This document shows positions 26,848 through 38,111 of a stretch of DNA of 64,000 bases, piece by piece. Under the pieces are notes generated by a model. That model was not told where the DNA came from, ran no database searches, and saw nothing but the letters and a program-made list of their open reading frames with translations. This stretch comes from Micrococcaceae bacterium RIT 802. GTDB lineage: Bacteria; Actinomycetota; Actinomycetes; Actinomycetales; Micrococcaceae. The stretch covers positions 310,001-374,000 of the forward strand of contig JAFEMX010000001.1 of assembly GCA_016892645.1 (NCBI GenBank). The letters are read 5' to 3'. How positions within the stretch are numbered: position 1 is the first letter of the stretch; each line of letters opens with the position of its first letter. The position numbers and the translations under genes were made by a program.

Positions 26848-28461
26848 ATGAGCTCGACCGACCCCAGCTTCGACGTCGTCATCGTCGGCGGAGGCCACAA
26901 CGGCCTCACCGCGGCCGCCTACCTTTCCCGCGCCGGACGGTCCGTCCTCCTGCTGGAAAAGCTGGACGACGTCGGCGGCGCGGCCGTGTCCGCCCGCCCC
27001 TTTCCGGGCATCGACGCCAACCTCTCGCGCTACTCGTACCTGGTGAGCCTGCTGCCCCAGACGATCGTGGATGACCTCGGACTCGAGGTCGCGTTCGTCG
27101 GACGCCGCTACTCCTCCTACACGCCCGATCCGGCGCACCCCACCACCGGCCTGCTCATCGACGACGAAGCCCCCGAGGCAACGGCCGACTCCTTCGCCTC
27201 CATCGGAGCACTGCCGGGGGACGCCGAGGCCTTCGCCACGTTCTACGCCAACTGCCACCGCCTCACCCGGGCCCTGTGGCCGACCATGACCGGCCCCCTG
27301 CCGACCCGTTCGGAGGCCAAGGCCCTCGCCGTGGCGGCCGGCGCCGGGGACACCTGGGAGCGGCTGATGGAACGCCCGCTGGGCGAGGCCATCACGGGGG
27401 CCCTGCGTAACGATGTGGCGCGCGGGGTGGTGCTCACCGACGGGCTCATCGGGACCTTCGCCGCGGCTCATGAAACCGACCTCCAGCAGAACATCTGCTT
27501 CCTCTACCACCTCATCGGCGGGGGAACCGGGGACTGGCGGGTTCCCCGCGGTGGCATGGGATCCGTGTCGGCCGAACTGGAGCGTTCCGCCCGCGACGCC
27601 GGAGCCGTCATCCGCACGGGTGCCGAGGTGCTCTCCATCGGTCCCGATGGCTTGGTGGCCTACCGTCACGCGGGCGAACAGGAAACGGCCAGCGCAGGAG
27701 TCGTGCTGGTCAACGCCGCGCCCGCCGTCCTGGACCAACTGCGAGGAGGGCGTGCCGCAGTTGGTCCCGCAAATCCGAACCATCAACGGGAGGGCGCCCA
27801 GGTCAAGATGAACCTCCTGCTCCGGCGCCTGCCGCGGCTGTTGGACGACACGGTTGCCCCCGAAGCCGCCTTCGGCGGCACCTTCCACATCAACGAGTCC
27901 TTCACCCAGCTCCAGCACGCCTACGAGCGGGCCGCCGCCGGGCAGGTGCCTGACCCGTTGCCCTGCGAAATCTACTGCCATTCCCTGGCGGACCCCAGCA
28001 TCCTCTCGCCCGCGTTGCAGGAGGCCGGCGCCCACACGCTGACGGTTTTCGGCCTGCACGTTCCCGACCGCCTCGTCACCGAGGACAACAACGAAGCCGT
28101 CCGCGGCGAACTCCAGGCGGCGGTCTTCGCCTCGTTGAACTCGGTGCTCGCCGAGCCGATCGAGGACCTGGTGATGCGCGACGCCGCAGGGAACCCCTGC
28201 GTGGAGACCAAGACCACCCTGGACATCCAGCACGCCCTCGGAATGCCGCGCGGCAACATCTTCCACGGCGGACTCGACTGGCCCTTCGTCGAAGATGACG
28301 CACCCCGGGGGACACCGGCGCAGCGGTGGGGCGTGGCCACGAACGATCCACGCATCCTGCTCTGCGGGTCCGGTGCCCGCCGTGGGGGAGCCGTCAGCGG
28401 CCTGGGTGGGCACAACGCGGCCATGGCCATCCTGGAAATGTCTGGCCGCACCGAACGGTAA
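26848..28461 (+). CDS. FAD-dependent oxidoreductase, phytoene desaturase-like (CrtI/PDH family)
   Basis: 537 residues. The N-terminal dinucleotide fold VVIVGGGHNGLTAAAYLSRAG (with the GGGHNGL loop) is followed by VLLLEKLDDVGGAA and a C-terminal FAD-binding GSGARRGGAVSGLGGHNAA. This GHNG variant is typical of the carotenoid-desaturase-like/pyridine nucleotide-disulphide group found widely outside carotenoid clusters. No other carotenoid gene is nearby, so the substrate is unknown. The ATG at 26848 has GGAAGG 7 nt upstream; in-frame ATGs further up (from 26806) lack one. Confidence 0.85.
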   Translation: MSSTDPSFDVVIVGGGHNGLTAAAYLSRAGRSVLLLEKLDDVGGAAVSARPFPGIDANLSRYSYLVSLLPQTIVDDLGLEVAFVGRRYSSYTPDPAHPTTGLLIDDEAPEATADSFASIGALPGDAEAFATFYANCHRLTRALWPTMTGPLPTRSEAKALAVAAGAGDTWERLMERPLGEAITGALRNDVARGVVLTDGLIGTFAAAHETDLQQNICFLYHLIGGGTGDWRVPRGGMGSVSAELERSARDAGAVIRTGAEVLSIGPDGLVAYRHAGEQETASAGVVLVNAAPAVLDQLRGGRAAVGPANPNHQREGAQVKMNLLLRRLPRLLDDTVAPEAAFGGTFHINESFTQLQHAYERAAAGQVPDPLPCEIYCHSLADPSILSPALQEAGAHTLTVFGLHVPDRLVTEDNNEAVRGELQAAVFASLNSVLAEPIEDLVMRDAAGNPCVETKTTLDIQHALGMPRGNIFHGGLDWPFVEDDAPRGTPAQRWGVATNDPRILLCGSGARRGGAVSGLGGHNAAMAILEMSGRTER

Positions 28462-28480
28462 CGGTCCGATAACGGCAAGC

Positions 28481-28489
28481 TGCTAAAAT
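28481..28489 (+). promoter_or_regulatory. Extended -10 promoter TGCTAAAAT before the acyltransferase gene
   Basis: TG-N-TAAAAT at 28481-28489 is a near-consensus extended -10. No -35 consensus upstream. Predicted leader is about 60 nt. Confidence 0.6.
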
Positions 28490-28556
28490 GGATGGCCGTG
28501 GGCTGCGCAACGCCCGCCGGGGGACGACCAGACCAGCCACAGGAAGGCAGATCGCC

Positions 28557-30671
28557 ATGGCCGAGCCGCGCCGCGCATCGCCACGCCCCGAGGCCGCCAT
28601 CGAACGTTCCGCCCCCGAGAAACCCCGCTACCGCCCCGAGGTCCAGGGGCTCCGTGCCTTCGCCGTGCTCATGGTCGTCACCTACCACGTGTGGCTCGGC
28701 CGGGTCTCCGGCGGCGTCGACGTCTTCCTGCTCATCTCCGCGTTCCTGCTGACCTCCTCGTTCGCCTACAAGGTGGCCACGGGCCGTTCGATCGGCCTGC
28801 TCGCCTACTGGCTCCACCGTTTCAAGTCGCTGTTGCCGGCGGCCGTCGTCGTCCTCCTGGCGGTGCTGGCGGCCACTGCATCGCTGTTGCCGCGCACCCG
28901 CTGGGGCGAGGTCTTCGAACAGACCTGGTCCACGCTGTTCTACGTCCAGAACTGGACGCTGGCCCGCGAATCGGTGGACTACTACGCGGAAAACCACGGG
29001 GCTGCCAGCCCGCTGCAGCATTTCTGGTCGTTGTCGATCCAGGGCCAGGTCTTCATCCTCTGGCCGCTGCTGATCGCGGCGGCCGCCCTGGTGTGGAAGC
29101 TGCTGCGCCGCGCCCGTCCCACCCTCGGGTTCGGTGCCGTGCTGGCCGTGGCGTTCGGCCTCGTGTTCGCCGGATCGCTGGCCTATTCCGTCCACATCAC
29201 CACCACCAGCCAGTCCTGGGCCTACTTCGACACCGGTGCCCGGCTCTGGGAATTCGCCCTCGGTTCGCTGCTGGCGGTCCTGATCCCGCGGGCCGGACAG
29301 CTCCCGATGGCCGTGCGGATCGTCATGGGCTGGGCCGGCCTGGCCGCCATGCTCTCCTGCGGGATCCTGCTGCAGGTCCAGCAGCAGTTCCCCGGATACA
29401 TTGCCCTCTGGCCGACGCTGGCCGCCGCTGCCATCATCATCGCCGGCCGGACGGGCCACCCGTGGGGTGTGGACCGGCTCCTCGCCGCCCGGCCGTTGAC
29501 CCGGCTGGGCGACATCTCCTACGCCCTCTACCTCTGGCACTGGCCCATCCTGGTGATCTTCCTGTCGACTCGCGGCATCAAGGAACCGGGGTTCCTCGGA
29601 GGGCTCGGCGTCATCGGGCTGTCCCTGGTCCTGGCGTGGGCAACCACCAGGATCGTCGAGACACCCTTCCACGCCTGGTCCTGGCCGAGGGCCCACCGTC
29701 GCCGGCTCGGCCTGGTCGTGGGACTGCTCATCGGCGTCGTCGCCATGCCGCTCAGCGGCTGGCAGGCCCGGGTGGCGGCCTACGAGACCAGTGCGGTCGC
29801 CCAACCCGCCCAGGACAATCCCGGTGCCGCCTCCCTGGAACCCGGATTCGAGTTCTCCGGCGACCCGGATTCATCGGTGCTGCCCCTGGCCAGCCAGCTC
29901 TCGAACGAGTGGTCCAACTACGGTGGCGAGTGCACCCATGGCTACGAGTTGGCCGATCCGGCCATGGAGTACTGCCAAATGGGCGGGAACCCGGCCACCG
30001 CCGAGAAGACGATCATCGTGGTCGGTGACTCGCACGCCCAGCACTGGACCGCGGCCCTGGATGCGGTGGCGCAGAAGAACAACTGGGCCTGGGTGCTCCT
30101 GACCCGACCGGCCTGCCGCTTCGGTGCCGAGAGCGCCGAACGCGACCCCGACTGCAACGCGTTCAACGCGGCGGCCACCGACTACGTCCTGGATCACGAC
30201 GCCGATGCCGTCCTCACGCTGGGAACGCTGACCTCGTTCTATCCTGGCTCGGAGGAGGGGACACCGGCGGACGCGGAAAGGATCGTCCCGGGCTACCAGG
30301 AGGGGATCCGCCCGTTCCTCCAGCAAGGCAAGCAGGTCGTCGCCATGCGCGACACCCCTCGCTTCACCTCCAGCGTGCCGGAATGCGTCGACCTGAACGG
30401 CGCGGATTCGCCGAAGTGCCAGGCGCCGGTGGATGAACTGGTGGCCGCCCACTCGCCGCTGGAGGACCTGCGCACGGAAAACCGGGACGGACGGCTTCCC
30501 GGCAAACTGGGGTACCTGGACATGACCGACGCGCTCTGCCCGGAAGGCGTCTGCCGGCCCGTCGTGGGCAACGTGCTGGTCTACATGGACGAATCCCACT
30601 TGACGAAGACCTATGCGCGCACCACTGCCGACATTTTCGAGGACAAGTTCCGCGCTGCGTTGGGCTGGTGA
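28557..30671 (+). CDS. Acyltransferase 3 family protein with C-terminal SGNH domain
   Basis: 704 residues in the OafA/OatA architecture. An acyltransferase-3 membrane domain (about 25-400, some 10-11 segments) has the catalytic-type His in VTYHVWLGRVSGGVDVFL, then the linker. An extracytoplasmic SGNH domain (about 490-704) carries the block I nucleophile in VVGDSHAQHW and the block V pair in MDESHLT. This class O-acetylates cell-wall or surface glycans. The ATG has AGGAAGG about 9 nt upstream. No sugar gene adjoins, so the acceptor is unknown. Confidence 0.9.
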   Translation: MAEPRRASPRPEAAIERSAPEKPRYRPEVQGLRAFAVLMVVTYHVWLGRVSGGVDVFLLISAFLLTSSFAYKVATGRSIGLLAYWLHRFKSLLPAAVVVLLAVLAATASLLPRTRWGEVFEQTWSTLFYVQNWTLARESVDYYAENHGAASPLQHFWSLSIQGQVFILWPLLIAAAALVWKLLRRARPTLGFGAVLAVAFGLVFAGSLAYSVHITTTSQSWAYFDTGARLWEFALGSLLAVLIPRAGQLPMAVRIVMGWAGLAAMLSCGILLQVQQQFPGYIALWPTLAAAAIIIAGRTGHPWGVDRLLAARPLTRLGDISYALYLWHWPILVIFLSTRGIKEPGFLGGLGVIGLSLVLAWATTRIVETPFHAWSWPRAHRRRLGLVVGLLIGVVAMPLSGWQARVAAYETSAVAQPAQDNPGAASLEPGFEFSGDPDSSVLPLASQLSNEWSNYGGECTHGYELADPAMEYCQMGGNPATAEKTIIVVGDSHAQHWTAALDAVAQKNNWAWVLLTRPACRFGAESAERDPDCNAFNAAATDYVLDHDADAVLTLGTLTSFYPGSEEGTPADAERIVPGYQEGIRPFLQQGKQVVAMRDTPRFTSSVPECVDLNGADSPKCQAPVDELVAAHSPLEDLRTENRDGRLPGKLGYLDMTDALCPEGVCRPVVGNVLVYMDESHLTKTYARTTADIFEDKFRAALGW

Positions 30672-30750
30672 GCGCCGTCCTCCCGGTTCCGGAACGTTGC
30701 GTTGCACACACTGCCAGACACGGGGCATACCGACGGGGCCCTCGAGGTTC

Positions 30751-32298
<1,548 letters not shown>

Positions 32299-32303
32299 CG
32301 CCG

Positions 32304-33629
32304 GTGGCCCCCTCGCCCGTCCAGCTGAAGAAGCTTGCCCGCGCCCGCATGGAGCGCACCGGCGAAAGCTACACGACGGCACGCAAGGCCATCCTCGATG
32401 GCCGGCCCGAACGTCCGTCGGCGCGCCCGGCGCCGGCCGGGAAGCCGGGCTCCAACGCGAAGCGGGGGGCCGGTGGCGGCACCCCTGCCGCCGCTGAAGC
32501 TTCGGCGGCACCGGAACCCGGAGAACTGCCCGAATACCCGGCGCCCGTGGACGTCACCCAATACGATGCCGGACTGTGGCAGCGCGTCCTCACCCAGGCC
32601 GGGGTGACCGACCCGGTGACCGGGAACCCGCCGAGCGAGGCCATGCTGGCCGGGCTGGCCGGTGGGATCGGCTTCATGGTGTTCGTCTTCGAGTACGAGG
32701 AAACCACCACCGTCAGCGTCATCACCCGCGCCCATCCGGAGCCGTACACCGAGAACCTGCTGGCACGCTGCGGCGCCGTCGTGCGTGAGCAGAAGACGGG
32801 CAGCGCCCGGTTGGCCGCCCAGTACCTCGACGAGGGGCTGGACGAAGGCCGGGCGGTCGTCGTCCGCGTCAGCCGCGCCACACTGCCCTGGGTCGACGGG
32901 GACATGGCCGATGCCGACGAACCCGTGGACGTGGCGGTGCTCGGCGAGCACGACGACGGGAACCTGCTCATCGACGACGGTTCGGGCGGCCTGCAGCTGA
33001 TCTCGCCGACGGATCTGGCCGCCGCCCGTGGCCAGCGCAAGGCCGGCAAGAACTGGCAGGCATGGATCCCCGCATCCACCGGTCCGGAAGCCGACACCCT
33101 GGCCGCCCAGGTCGTGGCGGCCATCCAGGAAACGACCGGGCGGCTGCTGGGCACCCGGGAACTGGACGGCATCCCCGCCCACTTCGCCAAGAACTTCGGC
33201 GTCGCCGGACTGCGCACCTGGGCCGGCCGGCTCCTGGACACCACCACGGCCTCGGGCTGGACCCGGATCTTCGCCGAACCCGGACGACTGGCCCACGGGC
33301 TGGAAATGGTGGCCCTGTTTCTCACCGACGGCCGTTACGGGGGCTCCGGCGGGCTCCGCGGCCTCTACGCCGATTTCCTCGACGAGGCGGCCGCGTTGCC
33401 GGGCCTGGAGGCGCTGCGGGAGTGTTCGGCGGCCTACCGCGACCTGGCCGGGCGCTGGGATGAACTGGCCGAGATGATCGACCCCGACGTGGACCCGGCA
33501 GAACGCAGCAGCCACTTCGCCGGGATCGCCCACGTGGCGACACGAATCGCCGACGCCGAGGAGCGCGCCGCACGGCACCTGGCCGACGTGGCGGCCCTGC
33601 TGGAAAAGTCCTCGTCACTGCGGGGATAG
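32304..33629 (+). CDS. BtrH_N / DUF4872 domain protein
   Basis: 441 residues. A basic N-terminus (KKLARARMERTGESYTTARKAILDGR) with a KLARARMERTGESY motif, an Ala/Gly/Pro-rich spacer, then a BtrH_N-like domain from about residue 110 (GGIGFMVFVFEYEE and the VVVRVSRATLPWVD segment) and a helical DUF4872-like C-terminus. BtrH relatives are papain-like acyltransferases of peptide and butirosin pathways; in this protein the usual catalytic Cys is not obvious, and a catalytic role is uncertain. It follows guaB by 5 bp on the same strand, so they are probably co-transcribed. The reason for the pairing is unknown. Confidence 0.7.
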   Translation: MAPSPVQLKKLARARMERTGESYTTARKAILDGRPERPSARPAPAGKPGSNAKRGAGGGTPAAAEASAAPEPGELPEYPAPVDVTQYDAGLWQRVLTQAGVTDPVTGNPPSEAMLAGLAGGIGFMVFVFEYEETTTVSVITRAHPEPYTENLLARCGAVVREQKTGSARLAAQYLDEGLDEGRAVVVRVSRATLPWVDGDMADADEPVDVAVLGEHDDGNLLIDDGSGGLQLISPTDLAAARGQRKAGKNWQAWIPASTGPEADTLAAQVVAAIQETTGRLLGTRELDGIPAHFAKNFGVAGLRTWAGRLLDTTTASGWTRIFAEPGRLAHGLEMVALFLTDGRYGGSGGLRGLYADFLDEAAALPGLEALRECSAAYRDLAGRWDELAEMIDPDVDPAERSSHFAGIAHVATRIADAEERAARHLADVAALLEKSSSLRG

Positions 33630-33694
33630 ATTTTGCCTGCACATGCGTTGTACCCAGTAGGCTTATCCAAACGAACCTATTGAGGAGACCAGCT

Positions 33695-34498
33695 ATGGCC
33701 ACCGGGGGCAATCCGATGTTCCAGTCCAAGGCGTTCCGCGAGCAGATGCGGCCCGCCGGGGACTCCAACACCCAACGGACTGTGGAGCCGATGAGCGCAC
33801 AGTCCCTGCAGGATCTGTACAACTCGCCGTCGGCCGGCCCGGCCCAGACCGGCCGCCTGACCTACAACGACGTCGTCTCCAAGACGGTGTTGATGTTCGG
33901 CGCCTTGGTGATCACCGCGGTCATCGGCTGGCAGATTCCCGCCCTGATGCTGCCCGGCGTCATCATCGGCCTGGTGTTGGGGCTGGTCAACAGCTTCAAG
34001 CGCGAGCCCTCGCCGGTGCTCATCATGCTCTACGCCGCGGCCGAGGGCTTGTTCCTGGGGGGCATCTCCCAGGTGATCGACGGCATGTACCCCGGGGCGG
34101 CCATCCAGGCGGTGATCGCCACCTTCTCCGTCTTCGCCGTGACGCTCGCCCTGTACCGCTCGGGCAAGTACCGGGCCACCCCGAAGATGACCAGGATGTT
34201 CTTCATCGCCATGGGCGCCTACCTGGTCTTCAGCCTGGTCAACCTGGGCCTGATGCTCTTCGGCGTCACCGATGGCATGTTCGGCCTGCGCTCGGGCTGG
34301 CTGGGTCTGGCGATCGGTGCGTTGGCCGTCCTGCTGGCCACCTACTCGCTGGTCCTGGACTTCACCCAGATCCAGCGCGGCGTCGAACAGGGCGCCCCGG
34401 CGAAGTTCGCCTGGACCGCCGCCTTCGGCCTGACCGTGACCATGGTGTGGCTCTACGTGGAGATCCTGCGCATTATCGCGATTCTGCGAGAGAATTAG
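33695..34498 (+). CDS. Bax inhibitor-1 / YccA family membrane protein
   Basis: 267 residues. After a polar N-terminus of about 75 residues there are seven hydrophobic segments to the end, with the family features SGKYRATPKMTRMF and a final acidic-flanked helix (LDFTQIQRGVEQGAP). Family members are putative pH-sensitive calcium leak channels. The ATG has GAGGAG 8 nt upstream. A TAGGCT -10-like hexamer is at 33658-33663. A strong terminator follows. Confidence 0.9.
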   Translation: MATGGNPMFQSKAFREQMRPAGDSNTQRTVEPMSAQSLQDLYNSPSAGPAQTGRLTYNDVVSKTVLMFGALVITAVIGWQIPALMLPGVIIGLVLGLVNSFKREPSPVLIMLYAAAEGLFLGGISQVIDGMYPGAAIQAVIATFSVFAVTLALYRSGKYRATPKMTRMFFIAMGAYLVFSLVNLGLMLFGVTDGMFGLRSGWLGLAIGALAVLLATYSLVLDFTQIQRGVEQGAPAKFAWTAAFGLTVTMVWLYVEILRIIAILREN

Positions 34499-34514
34499 CA
34501 GCATCACCACCCAG

Positions 34515-34551
34515 GACGACGGCGGCGCCCGGCCCGGGCGCCGCCGTCGTC
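34515..34551 (+). terminator. Strong inverted repeat after the BI-1 gene
   Basis: GACGACGGCGGCGCCCGG (34515-34532) and its exact complement at 34534-34551 form an 18-bp GC-rich stem around one base. No T-run; typical of actinobacterial intrinsic terminators. Confidence 0.75.
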
Positions 34552-34619
34552 ATGTATTGAACCCCGGATCCGCCACGGCGCTACCGTAGGGGGATGCCGC
34601 AGCAGGAAGGGACCAGCGC

Positions 34620-35537
34620 ATGAGTGCACCCACGTCCGCGCCCACGGGCCGGCAGTTCACGATCCGCGGCGGAGGCGCCACGGCGGTCGTCACCGAGCTG
34701 GCCGCCGGTCTGCGCAGCTACCAACGCGACGGCATCGACCTGGCCCAGCCCTACGGCGACGATTCCCTTCCGCCCTCGGGCTCGGGCATCCTGCTCGCCC
34801 CGTGGGGCAACCGGATCCGTGACGGCCGGTGGGAGCTGGACGGACAGGCCCAGCAGCTGGACATCACCGAGGTCAAGAACGGCAACGCCATCCACGGATT
34901 GCTGCGCAACACCGGCTACCGCATCGAGGCCTCCAGCGAGTCCACGATCTGCCTCGCGGCCGAGATCTTCCCGCAGCACGGCTTCCCCTTCCGGATGACC
35001 CACACGGCCACCTACTCGCTCGATTCCGAGGGCGGGCTCTCGATCACCCAGGACCTGGTCAACCACAGCGAACGCCCGGCGCCGGCGGCGCTCGGCGCGC
35101 ACCCCTACCTGCGTCTGGGCGACGTCCCGACCGAAGATCTCGTGCTCACCGTCGAGGCCGACACGGCGCTGGTCGCCGATGACCGCCAGATCCCCACCGG
35201 GACCACGCCGGTATCGGGGGACCACGATTTCCGCGCCGGCCGCCGAGTCGGCGATGTGCGCGTGGACGTCGGACTCACCGGGCTCACCCTGCACGACGAC
35301 GGGGTGTACCGGCACCGCCTCATGGCCCCGGATGGACGCGGGGTCGGCATCTGGGCCGACTCAACCTTCGGTTACGCCCAGGTCTTCGTGACCGAGAACT
35401 ATGCCGGACAGCCATTGGCGGTGGCCGTCGAACCCATGAGCGCCCCGGCCAATGCGTTCAACTCCGGCGACGGACTCGTCTGGCTGGCCCCGAACGAGCA
35501 CCTGATCGGGCGCTGGGGCATCGAGTCATGGCTCTAG
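34620..35537 (+). CDS. Aldose 1-epimerase family protein
   Basis: 305 residues, beta-sandwich mutarotase fold. Diagnostic points are LAPWGNRIRDGRW near the N-terminus, the NAIHGLLRN histidine segment, GAHPYLRLGD with the second catalytic His, and EPMSAPANAFN near the end with the catalytic Glu (VAVEPMSAPANA). It interconverts anomers of galactose, glucose or a related sugar; the exact sugar is unknown. A ribosome site GGAAGG precedes the ATG. The gene overlaps the AI-2E transporter gene by 10 bp. Confidence 0.9.
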   Translation: MSAPTSAPTGRQFTIRGGGATAVVTELAAGLRSYQRDGIDLAQPYGDDSLPPSGSGILLAPWGNRIRDGRWELDGQAQQLDITEVKNGNAIHGLLRNTGYRIEASSESTICLAAEIFPQHGFPFRMTHTATYSLDSEGGLSITQDLVNHSERPAPAALGAHPYLRLGDVPTEDLVLTVEADTALVADDRQIPTGTTPVSGDHDFRAGRRVGDVRVDVGLTGLTLHDDGVYRHRLMAPDGRGVGIWADSTFGYAQVFVTENYAGQPLAVAVEPMSAPANAFNSGDGLVWLAPNEHLIGRWGIESWL

Positions 35538-36739
35538 CCGCCGGCCCGCAGCGCCGCGAGGTCACCGGCGACCTCCCCTATGGGGTACGGATCGCCGCGG
35601 CCTGGAGTTGGCGGGTCGCCATCATCATCGGGTGCACCGGCCTGCTGCTGTGGCTGCTCAGCCACGTCTCCCTGCTGGTCATCCCGCTGATGATCGCCGC
35701 CCTGCTGGCCGGGCTGCTGATGCCGGTGGTCCGGCTCCTGAAGCGCTGGCAGGTCCCCAATGGACTGGCCACCGGCCTGACCATGGTGGCCTTCCTGGCC
35801 GTCATCACCGGCCTGCTGCTCCTGGTCGGGCGGACCATGGCCCGTGGCATGATGAGCCTGTGGCAGCAGGCACTGACCGGCATCTCGCAGGTCCAGCACT
35901 GGCTCTCCACCGGGCCGCTGCACCTGACCAACCAGGACGTCGACCGCTACGTCGACGGCGCCCTGAAGCAGCTGCAGTCCAATAGCGACACCATCCTCAG
36001 CGGGGCCGTCTCCTGGGGCAGCACGCTCGGCCACTTCGCCGCCGGCGTGCTGCTGGCGCTGTTCTCGCTCGTCTTCTTCCTGCTCGAGGGCGAACGCATC
36101 TGGTCCTTCGTCGTCCGGCTCATGCCCCGTCGGGCCCGGGCGGCCACCGACGGTGCCGGACGCAAGGGCTGGGTCAGCCTGGTCAACTACGTGCGGGTCC
36201 AGCTCTTCGTCGCCTTCATCGACGCCGTCGGCATCGGAGTCGGTGCCGCGATCCTGGGTGTGCCGCTGGCCTTCCCGCTGGGCGGGCTCGTCTTCATCGG
36301 CTCCTTCATCCCGGTCATCGGCGCGCTGGTCACCGGCGCCCTCGCCGTCCTGCTGGCCCTGGTCGCCAACGGTTGGGTCAACGCGCTGATCATGCTCGCC
36401 GTCGTCCTGCTCGTCCAGCAGGCCGAATCACACATCCTCCAGCCGCTGGTCATGGGCCGGGCGGTGAGCCTGCACCCGCTGGCCGTCGTCCTGGCCGTTG
36501 CCGGCGGCTCGCTCATCGCCGGCATCGCCGGGGCACTGTTCGCGGTGCCCGTCCTGGCGGTGCTGAACACCATGGTCCGCTACATCTCGGCGCGCGGTTG
36601 GGAGACCCCCGACGGCAGCATCACCGATGGCGACCCGCCGCCCGGACCCGCTACAGCGCTCACGGCACCGGCAGACCTCGACGGCGAATCCGAAGCCGTC
36701 CAGCCGAACCGCCCCCGCACCGGAGAGCCACACCAGTGA
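35528..36739 (+). CDS. AI-2E family transporter
   Basis: 403 residues with about eight membrane segments in the arrangement of the AI-2 exporter (UPF0118) family: three near the N-terminus (about 28-105), a long soluble region (about 110-165) with QVQHWLSTGPLHLTNQDVDRYV, then five more including GGLVFIGSFIPVIGALVTGA, the conserved family signature. The N-terminus is cytoplasmic and the C-terminal 45 residues are acidic and disordered. Members export autoinducer-2 or act as Na+/Li+-H+ antiporters; the substrate cannot be told from sequence. Coupled at both ends: 10-bp overlap upstream and GTGA overlap with ilvA. Confidence 0.9.
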   Translation: MALAAGPQRREVTGDLPYGVRIAAAWSWRVAIIIGCTGLLLWLLSHVSLLVIPLMIAALLAGLLMPVVRLLKRWQVPNGLATGLTMVAFLAVITGLLLLVGRTMARGMMSLWQQALTGISQVQHWLSTGPLHLTNQDVDRYVDGALKQLQSNSDTILSGAVSWGSTLGHFAAGVLLALFSLVFFLLEGERIWSFVVRLMPRRARAATDGAGRKGWVSLVNYVRVQLFVAFIDAVGIGVGAAILGVPLAFPLGGLVFIGSFIPVIGALVTGALAVLLALVANGWVNALIMLAVVLLVQQAESHILQPLVMGRAVSLHPLAVVLAVAGGSLIAGIAGALFAVPVLAVLNTMVRYISARGWETPDGSITDGDPPPGPATALTAPADLDGESEAVQPNRPRTGEPHQ

Positions 36740-38037
36740 CCGATACCTTTCACGAAAGCGCCACCATGCAGCAGCCCCTGGAAACCACAGCCCCCGATAC
36801 CCTGCCCGTCAGCCTGGCCGACATCGAAGCGGCCGCCGAACTGCTGGAAGGCGTCATCGCCCACACCCCGGTGGAGCACTCCCGCGCATTGGGCGTGCTG
36901 ACCGGCAGCGATGTGCACCTCAAATGCGAGAACCTCCAACGTGCCGGGTCCTTCAAGGTCCGCGGCGCCTACGTGCGCATGGCGCGGCTGACCGAGGAGG
37001 AGAAGGCCCGCGGGGTTGTCGCGGCCTCGGCCGGCAACCACGCCCAGGGAGTGGCCGTGGCCGCGGACCGGCTGGGCATCAAGGCGCGCATCTACATGCC
37101 GCTCGGCGTCGCCCTGCCGAAGCTGACGGCCACGAAGGACCACGGCGCCGAGGTCATCTTGCATGGGCACAACGTCGACGAGGCCCTGGCCGAGGCGCAG
37201 CGCTACGCCGACGCGACCGGAGCGGTATTCGTGCACCCCTTCGATAACGCCGACATCATCGCCGGACAGGGCACCATCGGGCTGGAACTGCTCGAGCAGC
37301 TGCCGGACGTAGACACCGTGCTCATGGGCGTCGGCGGCGGCGGGCTGCTCGCCGGCGTCGCCACCGCCGTGAAGGCGAAGGCCGCCGAACAGGGCCGCGA
37401 GATCCGGGTGATCGGCGTCCAGGCCGAGAACGCCGCGGCCTACCCTCCCTCGCTGGCCGCCGACGCGCTGGTCCCGCTGGAGAAGGTCTCCACCATCGCC
37501 GACGGCATCGCCGTGGGCCGTCCCGGCCAGCTGCCCTTCCAGATCATCCGCGAACTGGTGGACGACGTCGTCACGGTCAGCGAGGACGCCCTCGCCCGGG
37601 CCCTGGTCTTCCTGCTCGAGCGCTCCAAGCTCGTCGTCGAACCCGCCGGCGCGGTCGGCGTCGCCGCCCTGCTGGAGGGAAAGCTCGCCGAGCTGGGTAT
37701 CGAATCCAAGCGCACCGCCGTCGTGCTCTCCGGAGGCAACATCGACCCGCTGCTGATGCTCAAGGTCATCCAACGCGGCCTCGCCGTCGCCGGACGCTAC
37801 CTCACCGTGCGGATGATGCTCGATGACCGGGCCGGCGAGCTGGCCACCATCTCCCGCGTCATCGCCGAATCCGACGCCAACGTCACCGGCGTCGACCACA
37901 CCCGCATCGGCGGGTCCCTGTCGATGGGGGACGTCGCCATCACCATCGACATGGAGACCAAGGGGCACCTGCATTCCGAGCAGGTCCTGGACAACCTGCG
38001 GGCCGAGGGGTTCCAGCCGGTCATCATCACCACGTAG
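36736..38037 (+). CDS. ilvA: Threonine ammonia-lyase (threonine deaminase)
   Basis: 433 residues. PLP fold-type II enzyme with the Schiff-base Lys74 in GSFKVRGAY, ASAGNHAQGVA as the phosphate/substrate loop, and the PLP-phosphate glycine loop GVGGGGLLAG. An ACT-like domain covers the last 80 residues (RYLTVRMMLDDRAGELATIS). This single-ACT form could be biosynthetic or catabolic; no other isoleucine gene is adjacent. The GTG at 36736 overlaps the AI-2E stop; an ATG at 36766 is an alternative. Confidence 0.93.
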   Translation: MTDTFHESATMQQPLETTAPDTLPVSLADIEAAAELLEGVIAHTPVEHSRALGVLTGSDVHLKCENLQRAGSFKVRGAYVRMARLTEEEKARGVVAASAGNHAQGVAVAADRLGIKARIYMPLGVALPKLTATKDHGAEVILHGHNVDEALAEAQRYADATGAVFVHPFDNADIIAGQGTIGLELLEQLPDVDTVLMGVGGGGLLAGVATAVKAKAAEQGREIRVIGVQAENAAAYPPSLAADALVPLEKVSTIADGIAVGRPGQLPFQIIRELVDDVVTVSEDALARALVFLLERSKLVVEPAGAVGVAALLEGKLAELGIESKRTAVVLSGGNIDPLLMLKVIQRGLAVAGRYLTVRMMLDDRAGELATISRVIAESDANVTGVDHTRIGGSLSMGDVAITIDMETKGHLHSEQVLDNLRAEGFQPVIITT

Positions 38038-38055
38038 GACACGACTGTTAAACGC

Positions 38056-38094
38056 CTGCGGGCCGCATCTCCGTGACGGAGGTGCGGCCCGCAG
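38056..38094. terminator. Bidirectional terminator between ilvA and greA
   Basis: CTGCGGGCCGCA (38056-38067) pairs perfectly with TGCGGCCCGCAG (38083-38094), with a small inner CTCCG/CGGAG stem. It sits between two convergent genes. Confidence 0.75.
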
Positions 38095-38111
38095 CGGCGT
38101 GTGGCGTGCTC